Source: Mesostigma viride
Lineage: Eukaryota; Streptophyta; Mesostigmatophyceae; Mesostigmatales; Mesostigmataceae
DNA length: 64,000 bases
Assembly (NCBI GenBank): GCA_009746045.1
Contig: RPFO01000154.1
Location: 8,261,693 to 8,325,692 of the forward strand
Reading direction: 5' to 3'
The position numbers and the translations under genes were made by a program. The notes beneath the pieces were generated by a model, which was not told the DNA's origin, did no database searches, and saw only the letters and a list, made by a program, of their open reading frames with translations. Every line of letters starts with the position of its first letter. The stretch's first letter is position 1. Below, piece by piece: positions 43,025 to 55,800 of this stretch.

Positions 43025-44186
43025 CTACTGTCTACCAACAGAGGCAGCACCCTTCTGGCTAGACACCTGACGAGACTCCGCTCCGGGGGTGTTAATCGGA
43101 ACACCTGTAAGCCTTGCCCACAAAGAATGCTGCGAAGGAGCCATCCTGAAGCAGACGCAGCTTAATGCGCTTACCCGGGGTCTCGTGCTCTTGGTCTCCT
43201 GGACGATGGGCTGTTCCACACCGCGCTCCTCGCCTTCAGTTGAGCCGGCGTGTAGTCCTCGTCGAGGCTGAAGTCACCACGCTGGAGCAGACGACGTGCT
43301 CCCAGCACGAGGCGTTTGTCGTGCATGGAGGCCATGGTGACGACGACCAGGCCCAGAGGGCCTGGCAGCCGAATGGCACGTTCAATGGCAACACGGTTCT
43401 GGAGCTGCAGCTTCCCCAGAAACGCTGGGCCGCGCAGCTCCTCGGCAAGTGAGTGTGCTGTCTCCTGTGCTCGCCTTTCTGGAAGTTTTGATTACCATAT
43501 TGCGTTGGCGTTGCTGCACTGCATTCTGGGTGACCGCAGCGGTAGCTGCAGACTTGGCCGCCTGTGAACGATGGTGGTCAGCTGCTTGCCGGTGACATCG
43601 GCAAACGTGGTAGTTTTGGCAGGGGCTGCCATGGCTTTCTTCAGCTCCAGCATCGTCTCCTTCAGGACCTTAATGTCGCCCTGCACGGTCGTAAAAGACT
43701 GTGCGAGGTCCTGCAGCGGCACGGTAAGATCGGTCGCGGGGGCTGGCCTGGCGATGGGTGTCGCCGGCAGCTCGACAAGTTCAGAGCAGCACGAAATAAG
43801 ACATGCAAGACGGCAATCCTTGGGCTCCAAAATCAATGGTATCCGAAGGAGCGTCCATAACCTGGCCGGTGCGAGGGTGGCGAATCGGGGCGTTGTGTTC
43901 GTAGCGGAGCTGCAGCACGCGTCGCACCTCGGCGTCGCTGAAGCCGAGGAAGGCAGCGATGTCGTCCAGGCTCAAACGTGCGCTGGCATGTAGAATGAGG
44001 AAGAAATGGAGTCCGGCAAGGAGGTTTCAACCGCTATCGGAGTTGCTTCCGAAGTCGCTGCCGAAGTCTTGGTGCGCTTGTTAGCGGCTTTCTTGGCGCG
44101 GCAATGTCGCTGGCGATTTTGTTTGCAGCAAGTTTGTCATCGATAGACTCGTCAGCAAGAACTGAAGACGATGCGGGGGCCTCCAT
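43025..44186 (-). pseudogene. LINE ORF1, frameshifted RNA-binding protein
   Basis: Begins at the ATG at 44186 (MEAPASSSVLADESIDDKLA). It passes through several frames: a helix-turn region (SLDDIAAFLGFSDAEVRRVL), a coiled-coil-like piece (TTVQGDIKVLKETMLELKK), an RRM-like stretch with RAIRLPGPLGLVVVTMASMH, and a C-terminal module with FSLDEDYTPAQLKARSA near 43250, as in L1-type ORF1 proteins. At least three frame changes make it non-functional here. It precedes ORF2 by about 250 bp. Confidence 0.65.
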
Positions 44187-44480
44187 GGCTACGTTTAATA
44201 GCACCTAGACGATGGCAGGGGGCGCAGGCGCACGGCTCACGTGCGTGGTGCCGCCATAACGTGCAGAAAAATAGCGATATCTGCTGGGCAGGCCGCCGGC
44301 GATAACTTTCGAAATCCTGGGCGATGGCTGCCAAAAATTAGATCAGCGTGTTCGTCATCAAAAAGCGAGTCTGTAGCAATTTACCCGACCAAATTTCATG
44401 CCCGGAATCAAAAGTTATGAGCATTCTCGGCATCCATAGCTCGGCACACCGTAAACCCACTCAGATCCGGCCGCATATGC

Positions 44481-45045
44481 ATCAGGTAGATACCTCAGAT
44501 AGACTAGCTGGCACCAAGCCCGCCCAGCCTGGGCGATATGTCCTCACCTGGCGTGCCCCCGGCCGCGCGCGGCAGGGCCGCCACCCGTGGACTTTTCGTG
44601 ATAGACTCGGCATGGACATGTGCTACACTAGACGTGACGGGCTCACCCCCGGGCAGCCTCCTGGTTTGTCTGTAATATGGAGGCAGTTGGTGCGCAAGGA
44701 TAGATGGCAAGTAGTGATGAAGGAGACCACCCCCAAGCCTGTGGGGGCTCCGCGTGTGACCAAGTATGGCATTCATAGCGATTCGGGCCGCGGTGCCCAC
44801 ACCCCTGTAACTAGGACCTAGATAGCTTATACCATCCATTCCATCACGTGTCTATTAATTAATTAATTAATTAATTAATCCATTCCATTATTATTATTAT
44901 TATTATTAATCAACATCACTCCGTTGGGAGTAAATCCATTCCATCCCTTGCAGGAAGTAGCTTAGAATGTATGATAGGCCATATGCCCCTTCTCTGGGCT
45001 ATGTGCTACATATACTCCCAACGGAGTTATGTTCCTAATTAATTC
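44481..45045 (+). pseudogene. Older LINE copy, right part with 3' UTR
   Basis: Continues the plus-strand fragment at 39003–39332: TSDRLAGTKPAQPGRYVLTW matches the same region of the complete LINE (LGLAGPQRLGQPGRHILTW). The frame ends at 44821. The 3' UTR carries GGGCTATGTGCTACATATAC then TCCCAACGGAGTTATG. TTAA and ATT repeats at 44850–44910 and a duplicated UTR piece near 44910–44940 indicate internal rearrangement. Confidence 0.75.
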
Positions 45046-45079
45046 CATCCCATGTTCCCCTCCCACTGAGGACTTATGC

Positions 45080-45122
45080 TCATGTGACGCAGTCACGTGT
45101 CTATTAATTAATTAATTAATAC
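45080..45122. repeat. Palindrome GTGACGCAGTCAC with (TTAA)n tail
   Basis: TGTGACGCAGTCACGTGTCT followed by TTAATTAATTAAT. The same palindrome recurs near 35308, 36855 and 45492, in both orientations, usually beside an AATT-rich tail and beside LINE 3' ends. Confidence 0.6.
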
Positions 45123-45406
45123 TATTCTGATTTGGCACGCCGCAAAGGTGAAAACCATTTGCGTTCATTGCCGGTCCGCGGAAAACGCGATCTGCAAATG
45201 AATCCAGGCCGGAATCGAACTGGGGGCCTCTCGCACCAATGTTTGCTGACTATAGGACGGACGTCTCCGGATCCTAAGGCATCGCCAACTGACACCTACA
45301 GTCATCCGCAAAAGTTCTCCTTTCCGGGGAGTGATGCAAGCCTGTCGGATTTGGTACTAGATAAATCATTCGAGATCTGTGTGTGTAGGAGTACTACACA
45401 CGTGTC
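45123..45406 (-). repeat. tRNA-related SINE, copy 2
   Basis: The second copy of the repeat at 3457–3743, same orientation, about 284 bp. It has the same tRNA-like head (B-box-like AGTTCGATTCC on the minus strand) and the same AGGAGTACTACACACGTGTC end. It lies directly after the palindrome and TTAA tail at the end of the LINE cluster. Confidence 0.6.
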
Positions 45407-45778
45407 CACTAATACTATGCACTTGCATGGATCGACTTGTACTCCCACCGAATGCTAATGAGCATCCGTCCATTGCATTGATTCATGCCCCGTGACGCAG
45501 TCACATGACTTTTTATGATGATTGAAAATTACTATTCATGCTAGTCAGTGGTTGTCCCAGCTCAGCTTTGCTCGGACCGGCTCTTGTGCTTATCCGGCTG
45601 CGCTGCCCCACACCCCCATTCTCGCCTTCCTGGTGCCTAACATCATCGCCACCACTAGATGAATAAATTAATTACACGTAGACTGTGCCACTAGATATCT
45701 AGGCCCATAAATAGTTGTTCCCCTTCGTTCACCACCCACCACCAATCCATCTATGCTGATGTGCCGCAGCTGCGTTAC

Positions 45779-46864
45779 TTAATCCTCGCCTTCCTTCCCA
45801 ACGTCCTCGCCACCGGCAGCCAACCGGGCCCTCTGCCGCCGCCTCTCCTCTTTCTCCTCCCTGCGCTTCCTCTTCTTCTCCTTCTCCTTTTCTTTCTTCT
45901 TCTTCTCCTTCTTCCTCTTCTTCTTCTCCTTGCGCTCCCGCCGGCGCGCCTCTTTCCTCTCCCGCCGCCTCCTCTCCTTGTCCTCCGACTTGCGCCGATG
46001 CTCACTGCTTGCATCAGCCCCTAGACCTCCCGCTGGGCCCCTCTTCCCTCTACCATCCTCGTCACTACTGCTACTACTGTTGCTGCTCCTGCTGCTGCTC
46101 CCACTGTCGCTGCTACTGCTGCCACCGAGTCGACCACCCTCCAGGCGCCACGCAGGCCGCGGCTTCGCCCCTTCCCTCCCATCCCCAGTACCCGCATGCA
46201 CAACATCAACACCCTCACCAGCTGGGCCATAGCACACCCTGCCTTGGACTGATCCCTGCAGACCGCTACCGTCCGCAACCAAGCCCATGCCTACCCCTCC
46301 CTCAGCACCCATGGCACCCCTCCCCTCGGCCTCCACAGCGTCCATCAGCGCGTCGTAATCCGGGAAGGACAGCACCTCGGCCCCTCCGCGCCCTGGACCG
46401 TCGCCTCCCAGACCCCTTCCGTAACTGTTGCCAACGTTGCCACCACCCGCATGTGTCCCCTCGGCAGAGCCCCCAGGGACCGCATCAAAGAGATCCGCCG
46501 CTCGCACCCGTGGTGGACCGGAAGATGCAGAGGGCGGCAAGGGAGGCAGGGCAGGACCTGCCAAGCGCCCACCACGGGTGGTACCCATGGCAGCATAATG
46601 TGCAGGAAGAGGTGCAGGGCCCCTCTGTGCTGTTGATTGAGCTATCAACGCTCCGTTCTCTCCAGCGCTCACTGCGGCGTCCCTGCCGAGCGTCCCTGCA
46701 GGTCCAGGCGCTGCGCCGGAGCCGGCGTTGCTGCCTGGTCCGGTCGTGGAGGTGGCGGCGGAAGGAGCCCCTGCCGTCCCAACTGTCCCGGCCTGTGCTG
46801 CCTCCCCCTTGCCAGGCCTGGCCTCCTTGTCGTCGTCATCGTCGGAATCGTCCTCAAAGATGAG
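45779..46864 (-). CDS. GPATCH1 homologue exon 12 (last)
   Basis: Acceptor CTGCGCAG|CTC; begins [15 protein letters not shown] directly continuing DLFK from exon 11. Contains Gly-rich linkers, a Ser-rich run (~46050–46130) and a Lys/Arg/Glu-rich tail ending [11 protein letters not shown] before TAA at 45779–45781. Such tails are typical nuclear-speckle targeting regions. Confidence 0.92.
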   Translation of the reverse strand, partial: LIFEDDSDDDDDKEARPGKGEAAQAGTVGTAGAPSAATSTTGPGSNAGSGAAPGPAGTLGRDAAVSAGENGALIAQSTAQRGPAPLPAHYAAMGTTRGGRLAGPALPPLPPSASSGPPRVRAADLFDAVPGGSAEGTHAGGGNVGNSYGRGLGGDGPGRGGAEVLSFPDYDALMDAVEAEGRGAMGAEGGVGMGLVADGSGLQGSVQGRVCYGPAGEGVDVVHAGTGDGREGAKPRPAWRLEGGRLGGSSSSDSGSSSRSSNSSSSSDEDGRGKRGPAGGLGADASSEHRRKSEDKERRRRERKEARRRERKEKKKRKKEKKKKEKEKEKKRKRREEKEERRRQRARLAAGGEDVGKEGED

Positions 46865-49800
46865 CTGCGCAGACGGAGAGGTGGTAGAAAGAGAGGTGGA
46901 GAGGCAGAGAATCAAAGAGAGGCAGAGAATCAAAGAGAGGTAGATTAAAAAAGATGAAGAGGTCACGGGGAGATTCTGCGTGGAGGTTAGACGCAGAGAT
47001 CAGAGGGGGGACATGGGGAGCTATCGCAAGAAGGATGGATGAAGGGGGTGCGATCAGCAGCGGTAGGTGGTAGGCAAAGAATCGGTGAGGTGTATGGGGT
47101 GGGATGGGTGAGCGAGGGGGAGAGGAGGGGGGGTATGCCGTGGTGCCCAGTTGGTTTGCTGGACAGACCCTTGGTGTGCCGGCACTTGCCGTGCTGTGTG
47201 CACAGGGCTTGTTGGGTCCTTCAGCGCCTTATGCTGGGCTTATTAGGGTTTGTGTGCAACTGCAGCTATGCCTGGTAATGCATGCGCACATGAGCAAGCT
47301 CATCGACGAGACAGGGGAATGCTTGAGCCACACCATCCTAGAACCACCCCACGTCACAATCACACCATGCGAGCTAGGATCGGCCCTTGGGGACCATCCC
47401 ACATTTGATTAATCAACCCTTGGGGACCATCCCACATTCGGTGAATCAACCTAGTATGCTTCATGAATGGTGTACGCTGGCAGCAGCTGCGGACGCCTGG
47501 GCATGGGTACCCAATCCCTATCATAACAACTTACAGATATTTGGATACAAGCGGATACAGGTTGACAGCCCATATGGCATAGGGCAGGCCATGCCGGGAT
47601 GAGGGGTTGGGGATGAGGGGTTGGGGAGGCGAGAAACAAACTATCGAAACAGCAACCAAGATATTACAGGCTGGTGGGATTCATGGAAAATTGTGATAGG
47701 TTGTGGACCGGAAGCAGCAGCACGAGGTGTACCCAAGGAATACGTTCCCTTTTTCCCTTGTCTAACGTACACCCACAAAGCGAGCAAGCGCCAGCACGGA
47801 CACGTACCTTGAACAAATCCAATGGCCGTTCCTCAAACAACCCCTCCTCGGGTGCCACACTAGCCCCTCCATCGCCCTCCCTCCCACCGCCACCGATGCC
47901 TGCTTGCCCGCCACGCTCTCCATCCATCCCTCCCATCCCCCCGTCCCCCTCGGCACCCCCCAGTAGCAGCATCGATGTGGGTCCCCCAGGATCTCGCCCT
48001 GGTCCTGCGGTTTCCCGATACGCCGCGGCCGCCTCCTTCGCTGTGGGCCCATCGGGGCTGGAGCCAGCAGCTGCGGCTGCGGATGCCAGGATCTCTTGCC
48101 GGGCCATGCGGGCCGCATCGGCGGGCGACGCACCCACCGACGTGAACTGGAGCGTGAGGAGGGCCTCCGCGCTGGCAGTGGCGGCGGGCGTGGGCGCACG
48201 GGGCTTTGGCCGTGACTGTTGCCATAGAAAGGAAAGGGAAAGGGGGGGTGCTTTAAGCCAGAAGGTGTCTTAAACATGGGGGTGAGACCAGCGTCCGCTC
48301 CACAGGGGTTGAACATTACGGGTCAGGGGATAGCCTTCATGGAAGAGCTGATACTACCTCCAGTGCATTGAAATAGAAGTATCATAGCATAAACCACTAG
48401 GTTCGCGGAGGCGCCCCCTCGGACACTGGTAAGTGGTGGACTCAAATCACTCCATAGTTCGAGTACTGTCATGTTACTACGCGCGAACAGGAAGGTTGAG
48501 TAGGAGGAAGAGCGCGTACACAGCGAGGAAAAGCACAGACTGGACGCAGCGGAGGGGCAGCTAGCCGCCAGGTTCAAGGGCCAGGCATACGCAAACGCAG
48601 GGGAAATGGGTGTATTTAATATTGGGTGTTTCTTTATTTCTGATGCATAGCTCGGCCCCTAGAAAAAGGAAACGTAATTTCAAGTTCAGCTAACTTTACT
48701 GTTGACAAATCGGCAGAAAATAGTCGCATATCACAGATGCTGGGTGCAGGCATAAGCATAACTGCCAAGCACGCCCATGCAATGTCATTTGCTGGTTCAG
48801 AAGACGAGCCATACCTTCCGCAGCCACTCGCTTTGGTCATAACCCACTCACCGAGTCGTAAAACTGGCCTTGCCCTGCCCAACCAACCAATAAACCAACG
48901 ATATCACTACCTGCCGAGTCACCCCTGACGTCTGTACCCCCCCCCACCACCACCAAAAATCCCAGATTGTAAGAAAATACAAATAAAAATTTTGGTGATA
49001 CCCCTCGCTCCTTCCCACGCAGTCCTACCCACCCCAAACAGATAGCGCCAAGTACCGCGCGCCCCTACCCATGCACTCCTAGCTACTCAGTCCTATGGAC
49101 CACTTGCCTCTACCCATGCAACCCTACCTACTCAGTCCTCCTAACCACTCACCCGGCCCCGGTACGGGTCCTGCACCCCCAGGCGCTTGCACAGCAGCGG
49201 CGCGGGGCCCCACGGCTCTTCCTCGCGAACAATGGCGTCCGGCGCGCTGGCGGAGGCGCCCACGCTTCGTCCAAAGCCAGTGAGCTGGTCCTGTGGACAG
49301 AAACCGCCGAGCCAAAGGGACAAATGCCAGCATCCCACGAGCCAAAGGGATGTCAGAATCCCACCCGGAAGGTTGAGCATCCCCTGTGTATTGTTAGCAT
49401 ACACGGTCAGCTGGTCCTCTGCACGCGGCCCCTGCATGCAGAAGGCGACCGCTGCGTGCAAAAGGAGCGTGAAACGGGGAAATCATGAGCTAATAACGTA
49501 TCCTGGGGCATGGGCAACATGTACTGCTTCGCTTCACCGCCGCGTCGAAAGGGATACCAGAATTTTACCCAAAGTAAGCCAACTTATAAGTGTTGGTGTG
49601 GATGGTGCTTGTGCAATGGATATTGTCAGCGTTTATAACCAACAGGCAGCGTTTAAGAACAAGGGCAAGCCCCTGAATAATTGGTATAAAACTGGCTTTT
49701 GGTTCTCAATTCTCAAGTTCTCAGAGGGCGGGGGCCGGGATTAATTAAGAGGCACCTTGAAATTCAATAAGAGGCGTGCCTCTATCAAGATATATTTTCG

Positions 49801-52800
49801 GAGGCGAGTTTCAATTGGTGTTAATTTGTAGTATTGTACGACAACATGTCAAGGGTGACGGAAAGTACTGAAGTCGCCGTAGTAATGCGGAGACGTTTCT
49901 AGATGGCGAAATTAAATATGAGGTGTACCCTGGGTGTACCTCCAGCGATATCGGTGATTTGAATGGTAGAGCAGTGGTGGTACTGCACGGCGGTATTGGG
50001 CGGAGTTCCCCGTCTGGCAAGCGGATTTTGCATCTCACGTTCAGAAAAGGGCTCGGGTACACGACGCGGCACGACGTGGTAAAAAGGCTCGCAGAAAAGA
50101 ATCCTAGGCGCCTAGGCGACTATTTGGTGCCGCGTCGGCCTTGACGTTGTTTGCTCCGTTCGATCTGCATCTACGGCGTTCGTGGGTTGTTTTGAAACCC
50201 GGTCGATGAGATTTTACGGAAAAGTCAGGGATATAACTGATCCTTTTTTGACCAAGCGGTGAAAATGTAGAAGTCGGAATGAATTAAACGTCCTCTTGAG
50301 AACTTGAGAACTTGAGAATTTGAGTACTGGACTCGAGACAATCGGTATAAACTTGAACCCTGAATAATCCATCCTGGTAGGGTTGGAAAGCCTCTCTCAA
50401 TGCCCTGGGAGTAGTACTATTTTGTACTATTTTGTACTATTCCACACAAGGGTGTATGCGGTAGTGACAGAATGTTGGGTTAAAGCTGCTAATAACCGTT
50501 ACTGCGTGCAGCGCAAGAAAAACCCCGATTCAAAGGTGCCTGAAGATGCCCTTGACAACCAAACCTGCACAAACACACACTACAGTCACACCATGGCCAC
50601 GACCGTTAGACCCAAAACCATCCCCAGCAGCCACCCACCAATCCAGCGGCCGCAGCCGAGGCTGAAGGCACGCCCACCCGTCCTCCCCCACTTCCCCCCT
50701 TTGCACCGGCCGAAGGCACCTCCCCCGTCGGCGCCATGAAGCGACTCTGGATGAGCGCCTGGGCCACGGTAAGTTGCGCTGCTGGCCCGCCACCTGGCGT
50801 CGCATCCCTGCGGGCCCCAGGCGCGCCTGTCCTGGCGGCATGCGCAGCGGCGACCGCGTGGTGCCCGTGCTGCGTACGCCAGAAGAGGAAGAAGCGGAGG
50901 GAAAGGGCAGCCAAGAGGCAGGCATGGATGCGGGAATGGGTGAGGAAAGAACAGGAGGAAACAGGGGGGGGGGGAAGGAGTACCAGGCACGGGGCAGGGA
51001 AGGAAAGTGAGGGTAGGGGCAAGCGGCAGCGGTTAGCTCAGGCTGCAGGCGAGGGCGACCGACACGGGCAAAGAGCTGGAATGGATGCCTGGTGCCTCTG
51101 CGGGTGTATGCCACGTCTACCATACTCGCGTCGCGGTTATTTCCACACTACCTTGTGGTACCCGCTCCTGGCCGCCCCGTGACCTTGTGCACCGCGGCCG
51201 TGTCCTCGCACTCATCCCCCTGCGTGCATCGTACGAATACTCCACACAGCAGCATCCCTTGCAGCACCACCTTGACCCTCATGCCTCGGCTCCCATTACC
51301 TTGTGCATTGCTGCCGTGTCCTCGAACTCGTCCACCTCGGCCGCGCGCTCCTCCTCGGTTAGCGCGTGCGCCAGCGCGCCCGCCCGCGTCAGCCCGCCCA
51401 CCGTCTTCTGCCGCAGGTAGGCCTCGTAGCTGCACAGCACAGGATGGCCGGCCAAGCCATGCAGGGCAAAACAAGGGGAAACGTGTGAGCAAGGAGTTGA
51501 TGGAGGTACACATCGTAGCCGCAGACAATGGACCGCGGATGCAAGGCAATACAGGACTACAGCAAATACAGGATTGAGAAACGTGGGACGGTTGGCGCAC
51601 GCGTCGTAGCTGTGATCAAAAGATGTGGTTGATGCGGCCATACGGGGCGAAGAGCAAGGGGAAGCTTGTGGATAAGTCTCTGGACCCGATAATCAGATCA
51701 GATACAGCATTGTAGCTGCCAAGGATTGGGTCATGGAAATAGGCCATGCGGGAGTGAGCCATCGCCTGCGATACGTAATGCTCGATACCTGGGATGTGTA
51801 AAGCTAACTTCAGTCAGTTTTATAAAAGGGTTTGCATCCGACATGCCTCGGTGCCACGGAGAGCTAACGGTGAGTAAACACAGCCCGATTGAGAGCCACT
51901 GTGCACCAAACCCTTGCTCGAGACAAGTGTACAAGACTCTTGACAAGCAAATGAAAGGACTACAAAACAGAAGTCGCCTCAACAGGCCTCGGCACAGTGG
52001 GCCGCGATCCCACCACTTGAGCGATTACCTACTAGAAACATTTTATGGGTAGCACACACGCAAGAGAGCCAAAAGAAGCCCGTGACCGGTTGGCATGGCG
52101 TTCCCCTAGCAAAAAGACCCTCTTCCCCCCTGTCTCCATATACACACCAGCAAACTATTATTCACTTTCCCCTCCTAGGAGATACAACCACCGAGGCAGT
52201 GGTAAAGTTTCCTGTAACCAACCGCCCCTGCTTCACCTGTCCGCTCTTTGTTCCCTCGCCTCTACAACAAACCAACGCGAGCAGACAACAAGAGTGTACC
52301 CACCGCGCCTGCTTTGCCGGGTCGTGTGCAAATGGCTGATGACCCATCTCCACCGCGGCCCCCGCGCCGACGCTGGCCGAGTCCATGCGAGAGAAACCAC
52401 CGGCCGTGCCGCCCCCTGTGGGCCCACCCGCGCTGGTGCTGGCATCCGACCCACCCACAAACCTGCCCACCCCCGCCCCTGCCCCTGGTGCGCCCGCCCC
52501 CAGCCTCGCGCCCTCTGCCACACCCCCACCCGCAGCAGCAGCACCACGAGTACTGTCCGTCGCGGGAACAAACGGGCGGCCCCACGCACCCAGTCGCAGC
52601 GGCTGGTCACCACCATCTTTACTACTGGGCCCTGGCACACCACTACCGCCCTCGCTGCCCCCCTTCATCCCCATGAGCCGTGCGCGGTCCTCCGGCGCCA
52701 GCAGAGAGAACACTGAGGATGACGATGACAAAGGGTAGGGGGAGGCGGATGATGTGTGCACTGACTGCGATGAAGCTACAACCCCAGCCGCAACCCCCCC

Positions 52801-55800
52801 ATCGACCCCACCCGTGCTGGCCCGTTTCAACGGGACCTCCCCAAGGAGCCGCCCCCGCTCCGCCGCGTCGAGGCGCTGAGACCCCCACGGCTTTCCCCCT
52901 TGGCTCGACACCTGCCGCCCGTCACTAGCGGCAGGGGCAGGAGCGCCCGCCCCAGAGGCTGCGAGGGGGGTTTGGCCTGGGCCGGGGGCGCCAGCACCAG
53001 GACCAGCTCTTGCCGCCTGCCGCAGCTTGGCTTGCTCTCGCAGGGCCTCGAGGCGCCAGCGGTAATAGGCGGCGCCCTCTCCATGCGGGAGCAAGAAGCG
53101 GAACAAGGGATTGAGCATGGGACCGGCACTACCCCCCTTGGCTGCGGCGCCGAGCTGGCCATCTGCCCTGGTCGCATTGCTGCTCTCCCCCGCCACGGTC
53201 GCAGGGCCAGCATGTTTCTCGTCGGTGTCGGCAATCCCCTGTCGCTGCCGCACCAGCTCCTCGAACGCAGCTCCGTTTGCCAGCACAAACTCGGCGAGCT
53301 TGTCAGCGCAGCGGCGCAGTGCGTCGTCCGCTGGGGGCTCCACGCCTGAGCGGGAGAGGGGATGAGCGTGGGGAGGGGGACAAGGCATGGGGAGATGAGC
53401 ATGGGGAGGGGGACGAGGCATGGGGAGGGGGAGGGTACATGCATGGGGAGATGCACACGGGGAGGGGGACAAGGCATGGGGAGGGGGAGGGTACATGCAT
53501 GGGGAGATGCACACGGGGAGGGGGACAAGGCATGGTGAGGGGGATGGTACATGCATGGGGAAATATGCATGCGGCTGGGACGATGCATGCCCCATAAGGG
53601 TCATACAACACACGCGACCGCAAACACGCAGCTGGTACTTTCACGATCCAACCACTTTGGGGAGCCGTAGGCATACCGGTGAGCCATGGTTCGAACTCGC
53701 GAGGCAATAGGTGCCCGAACGGAACTCGTGGCCATGCAACGACACGACCACCGTTGCTTGTTAACCGCTGCTACGTGATAAGGGAAGAAGCGAACAGATG
53801 ATTAGGAAAGTAGCTATCAAATGAAGATTGTGATAAGGACAACAATTATAATAAGGACACATGCAAACACGTGTCTACCATAACCATGGCTCGACAGGAC
53901 CCCGAGAAAGCATGCTCGGTTGCCCACTTGCCCTTGTGTGTGCCCACTCGCTCTCACCTTTTGGCAGGCCACTCTCGGGTGGCTGCGCCGCCCTCGCGTC
54001 CGTTGCCCTGGCCCCGCTGGCCCTCTCTGGTTGGACTTGCAGCGCGGTGCGCGGCAAGGGGGGGGGCGGCGCGCTCACGCGGTGTTTGTGAAAGCCGGTG
54101 AAGTCCCTTGGTATGTTAGGGGGAGGGAAGCTGCATGACGCGGATGCAAGTGGGTAAGAAGATGGCGTATTTGGTTGACTACAGGATTAGCTTGCATGAA
54201 AAGGCGAGGTTGTGCGAACCGTACAGTAGAACGCGACTGGTTCAGAAGCCCTGCCTGGCTTGACCATCGTCGTCAGAAAGCAACAAACGTAAATACGCTA
54301 GCTGCCCAAATCTGAGATTCCGCGGAACACAGAAAGGAAGAAAGCATAGAAGCTACCAGCAAGGAATCGAGCATAGGACCTTTGGCATGATTTCGCGGCT
54401 GTGTGAGTCTCCCGATCCGAAGGCATCTCACTTAACGTTTCAAAACAGCCCAACTGCGAAAAAACTCTTTACCGGAGAGGGGTGCCAAGATGTCCGATAT
54501 TGCTGAATCTATAGAAGATGACTCACCACTAGACCTAAGTGCGCAGGAGTACTACGCACGGACCTACGCGATATTCTAGTATCGCTTAAGTAGGCAGGTT
54601 GACCACGGCTGGAATCTGGTTGTTGTGTAACGTACAAACCTAGAGGACGTAGCCGAATCTAACTAATATCAACCGATCTTACATCGTCGATCATAGCCCA
54701 ACTAGAACTAGGACCACGACCAGGACTAGGGAATCCTGCCCCTCACAGGAGGGGCCCCTCGCAGAAGGGGTTGACCTTGTGACGCCCAGCATAGAGGCCC
54801 TGCCTACGTAAATAAGCCCTACCTTGCAGTTCCTGGTGATAACCCTACAAAGGCAAAAGTGTCCCTACATTCCCTGACTGAATGCGGCAGTCAGCCCAGC
54901 CCGCTCTGTCCATACCTTAATCCACATGAGCTTCATACGTGTGTCCTCTGGTCAAACAGCAGGAATCACATTTGTACTACAAAGAAAGCTATCAAGAAAG
55001 CGCATTCTATGCATATTGCCACTAACAAAGCCAATAAGAACAGAAACGGCTATGGCCCTTGGGCATGGCGCCCCCCCCCCCCCCCCCGAGGGTCGCTTAG
55101 CAAGATGTGCCACTAACTAGACTGGACAAAAACACATGACGTGGGCTGGTTGAACGCCTCATCGTTGCTCACCTCTTGGTGCCCTCCTGGTTTGCGGCCA
55201 CAATGAACCCATTCACCACGCTCTTTCGCAAAGGCCGGTCCGCTGCCATCATCCCATCACCTGCCCCACCAGCCCTGCTATCGCCACGGCCACCCACACG
55301 GCCACCCATGCCCCGAGACGCATCACGCCTCCCGCCCTGCCCTCGCCCCATCATCCCCGCTCCCCTTCCCCCCTCCTCCTCGTCCCCAAAGTCGTACTCT
55401 GACGCATCCAGGGTCCCATACACGTCCTCGTCCTCCGCGCCCTCCTGGTCAAACACTCCCAGTCCGATGCCTGCACCCAGCTTGCCCATCGTGGGGCGAA
55501 ACAGTCGGCCTCTCGCACCCCCGTCCTTGCCACCGGTGCCGCCGCTGCCACCTGCGGGCATCCTCCCCCCCGCTAAGGACGCCGATCCATCCTTGCCGCG
55601 GTAGGCTGTGCCGACAAACCCACCCAGGGTGTCCGGGGCCGACCCTGGGCCGTCCCGGTCCACCCTGGGGAAACCTCCCACAAAGGGGTCGTAGCCGAGC
55701 CCAAATACATCATTCTTGGGTGTGAGGGTGGATGTTATCTGTGCGCTGTTCGCACGATGGTCGCCGCGCTGGTCAATGTGTGTGGGCGAAGTGTGGCGGT

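Larger units (their letters stand above)
39333..44480 (-). mobile_element. Near-complete LINE flanked by 11-bp target duplication
   Basis: A 5.15-kb non-LTR retrotransposon in sense on the minus strand. It has a leader (44480–44187), ORF1 (44186–43025, decayed), ORF2 (42771–39477, with endonuclease, RT and C-terminal region, two frame breaks), then a 3' UTR ending CTCCCAACGGAGACATG and an AT-rich TTAA-type tail. ATCAGGTAGAT at 39322–39332 and 44481–44491 is the target duplication. It sits inside, and in antisense to, an older relative of the same family. Confidence 0.85.

Noticed and set aside
53640-53720. A tRNA gene suggested by GAGTTCGAACC on the minus strand
   Set aside because: A B-box-like match only; no A box or acceptor stem could be paired around it.
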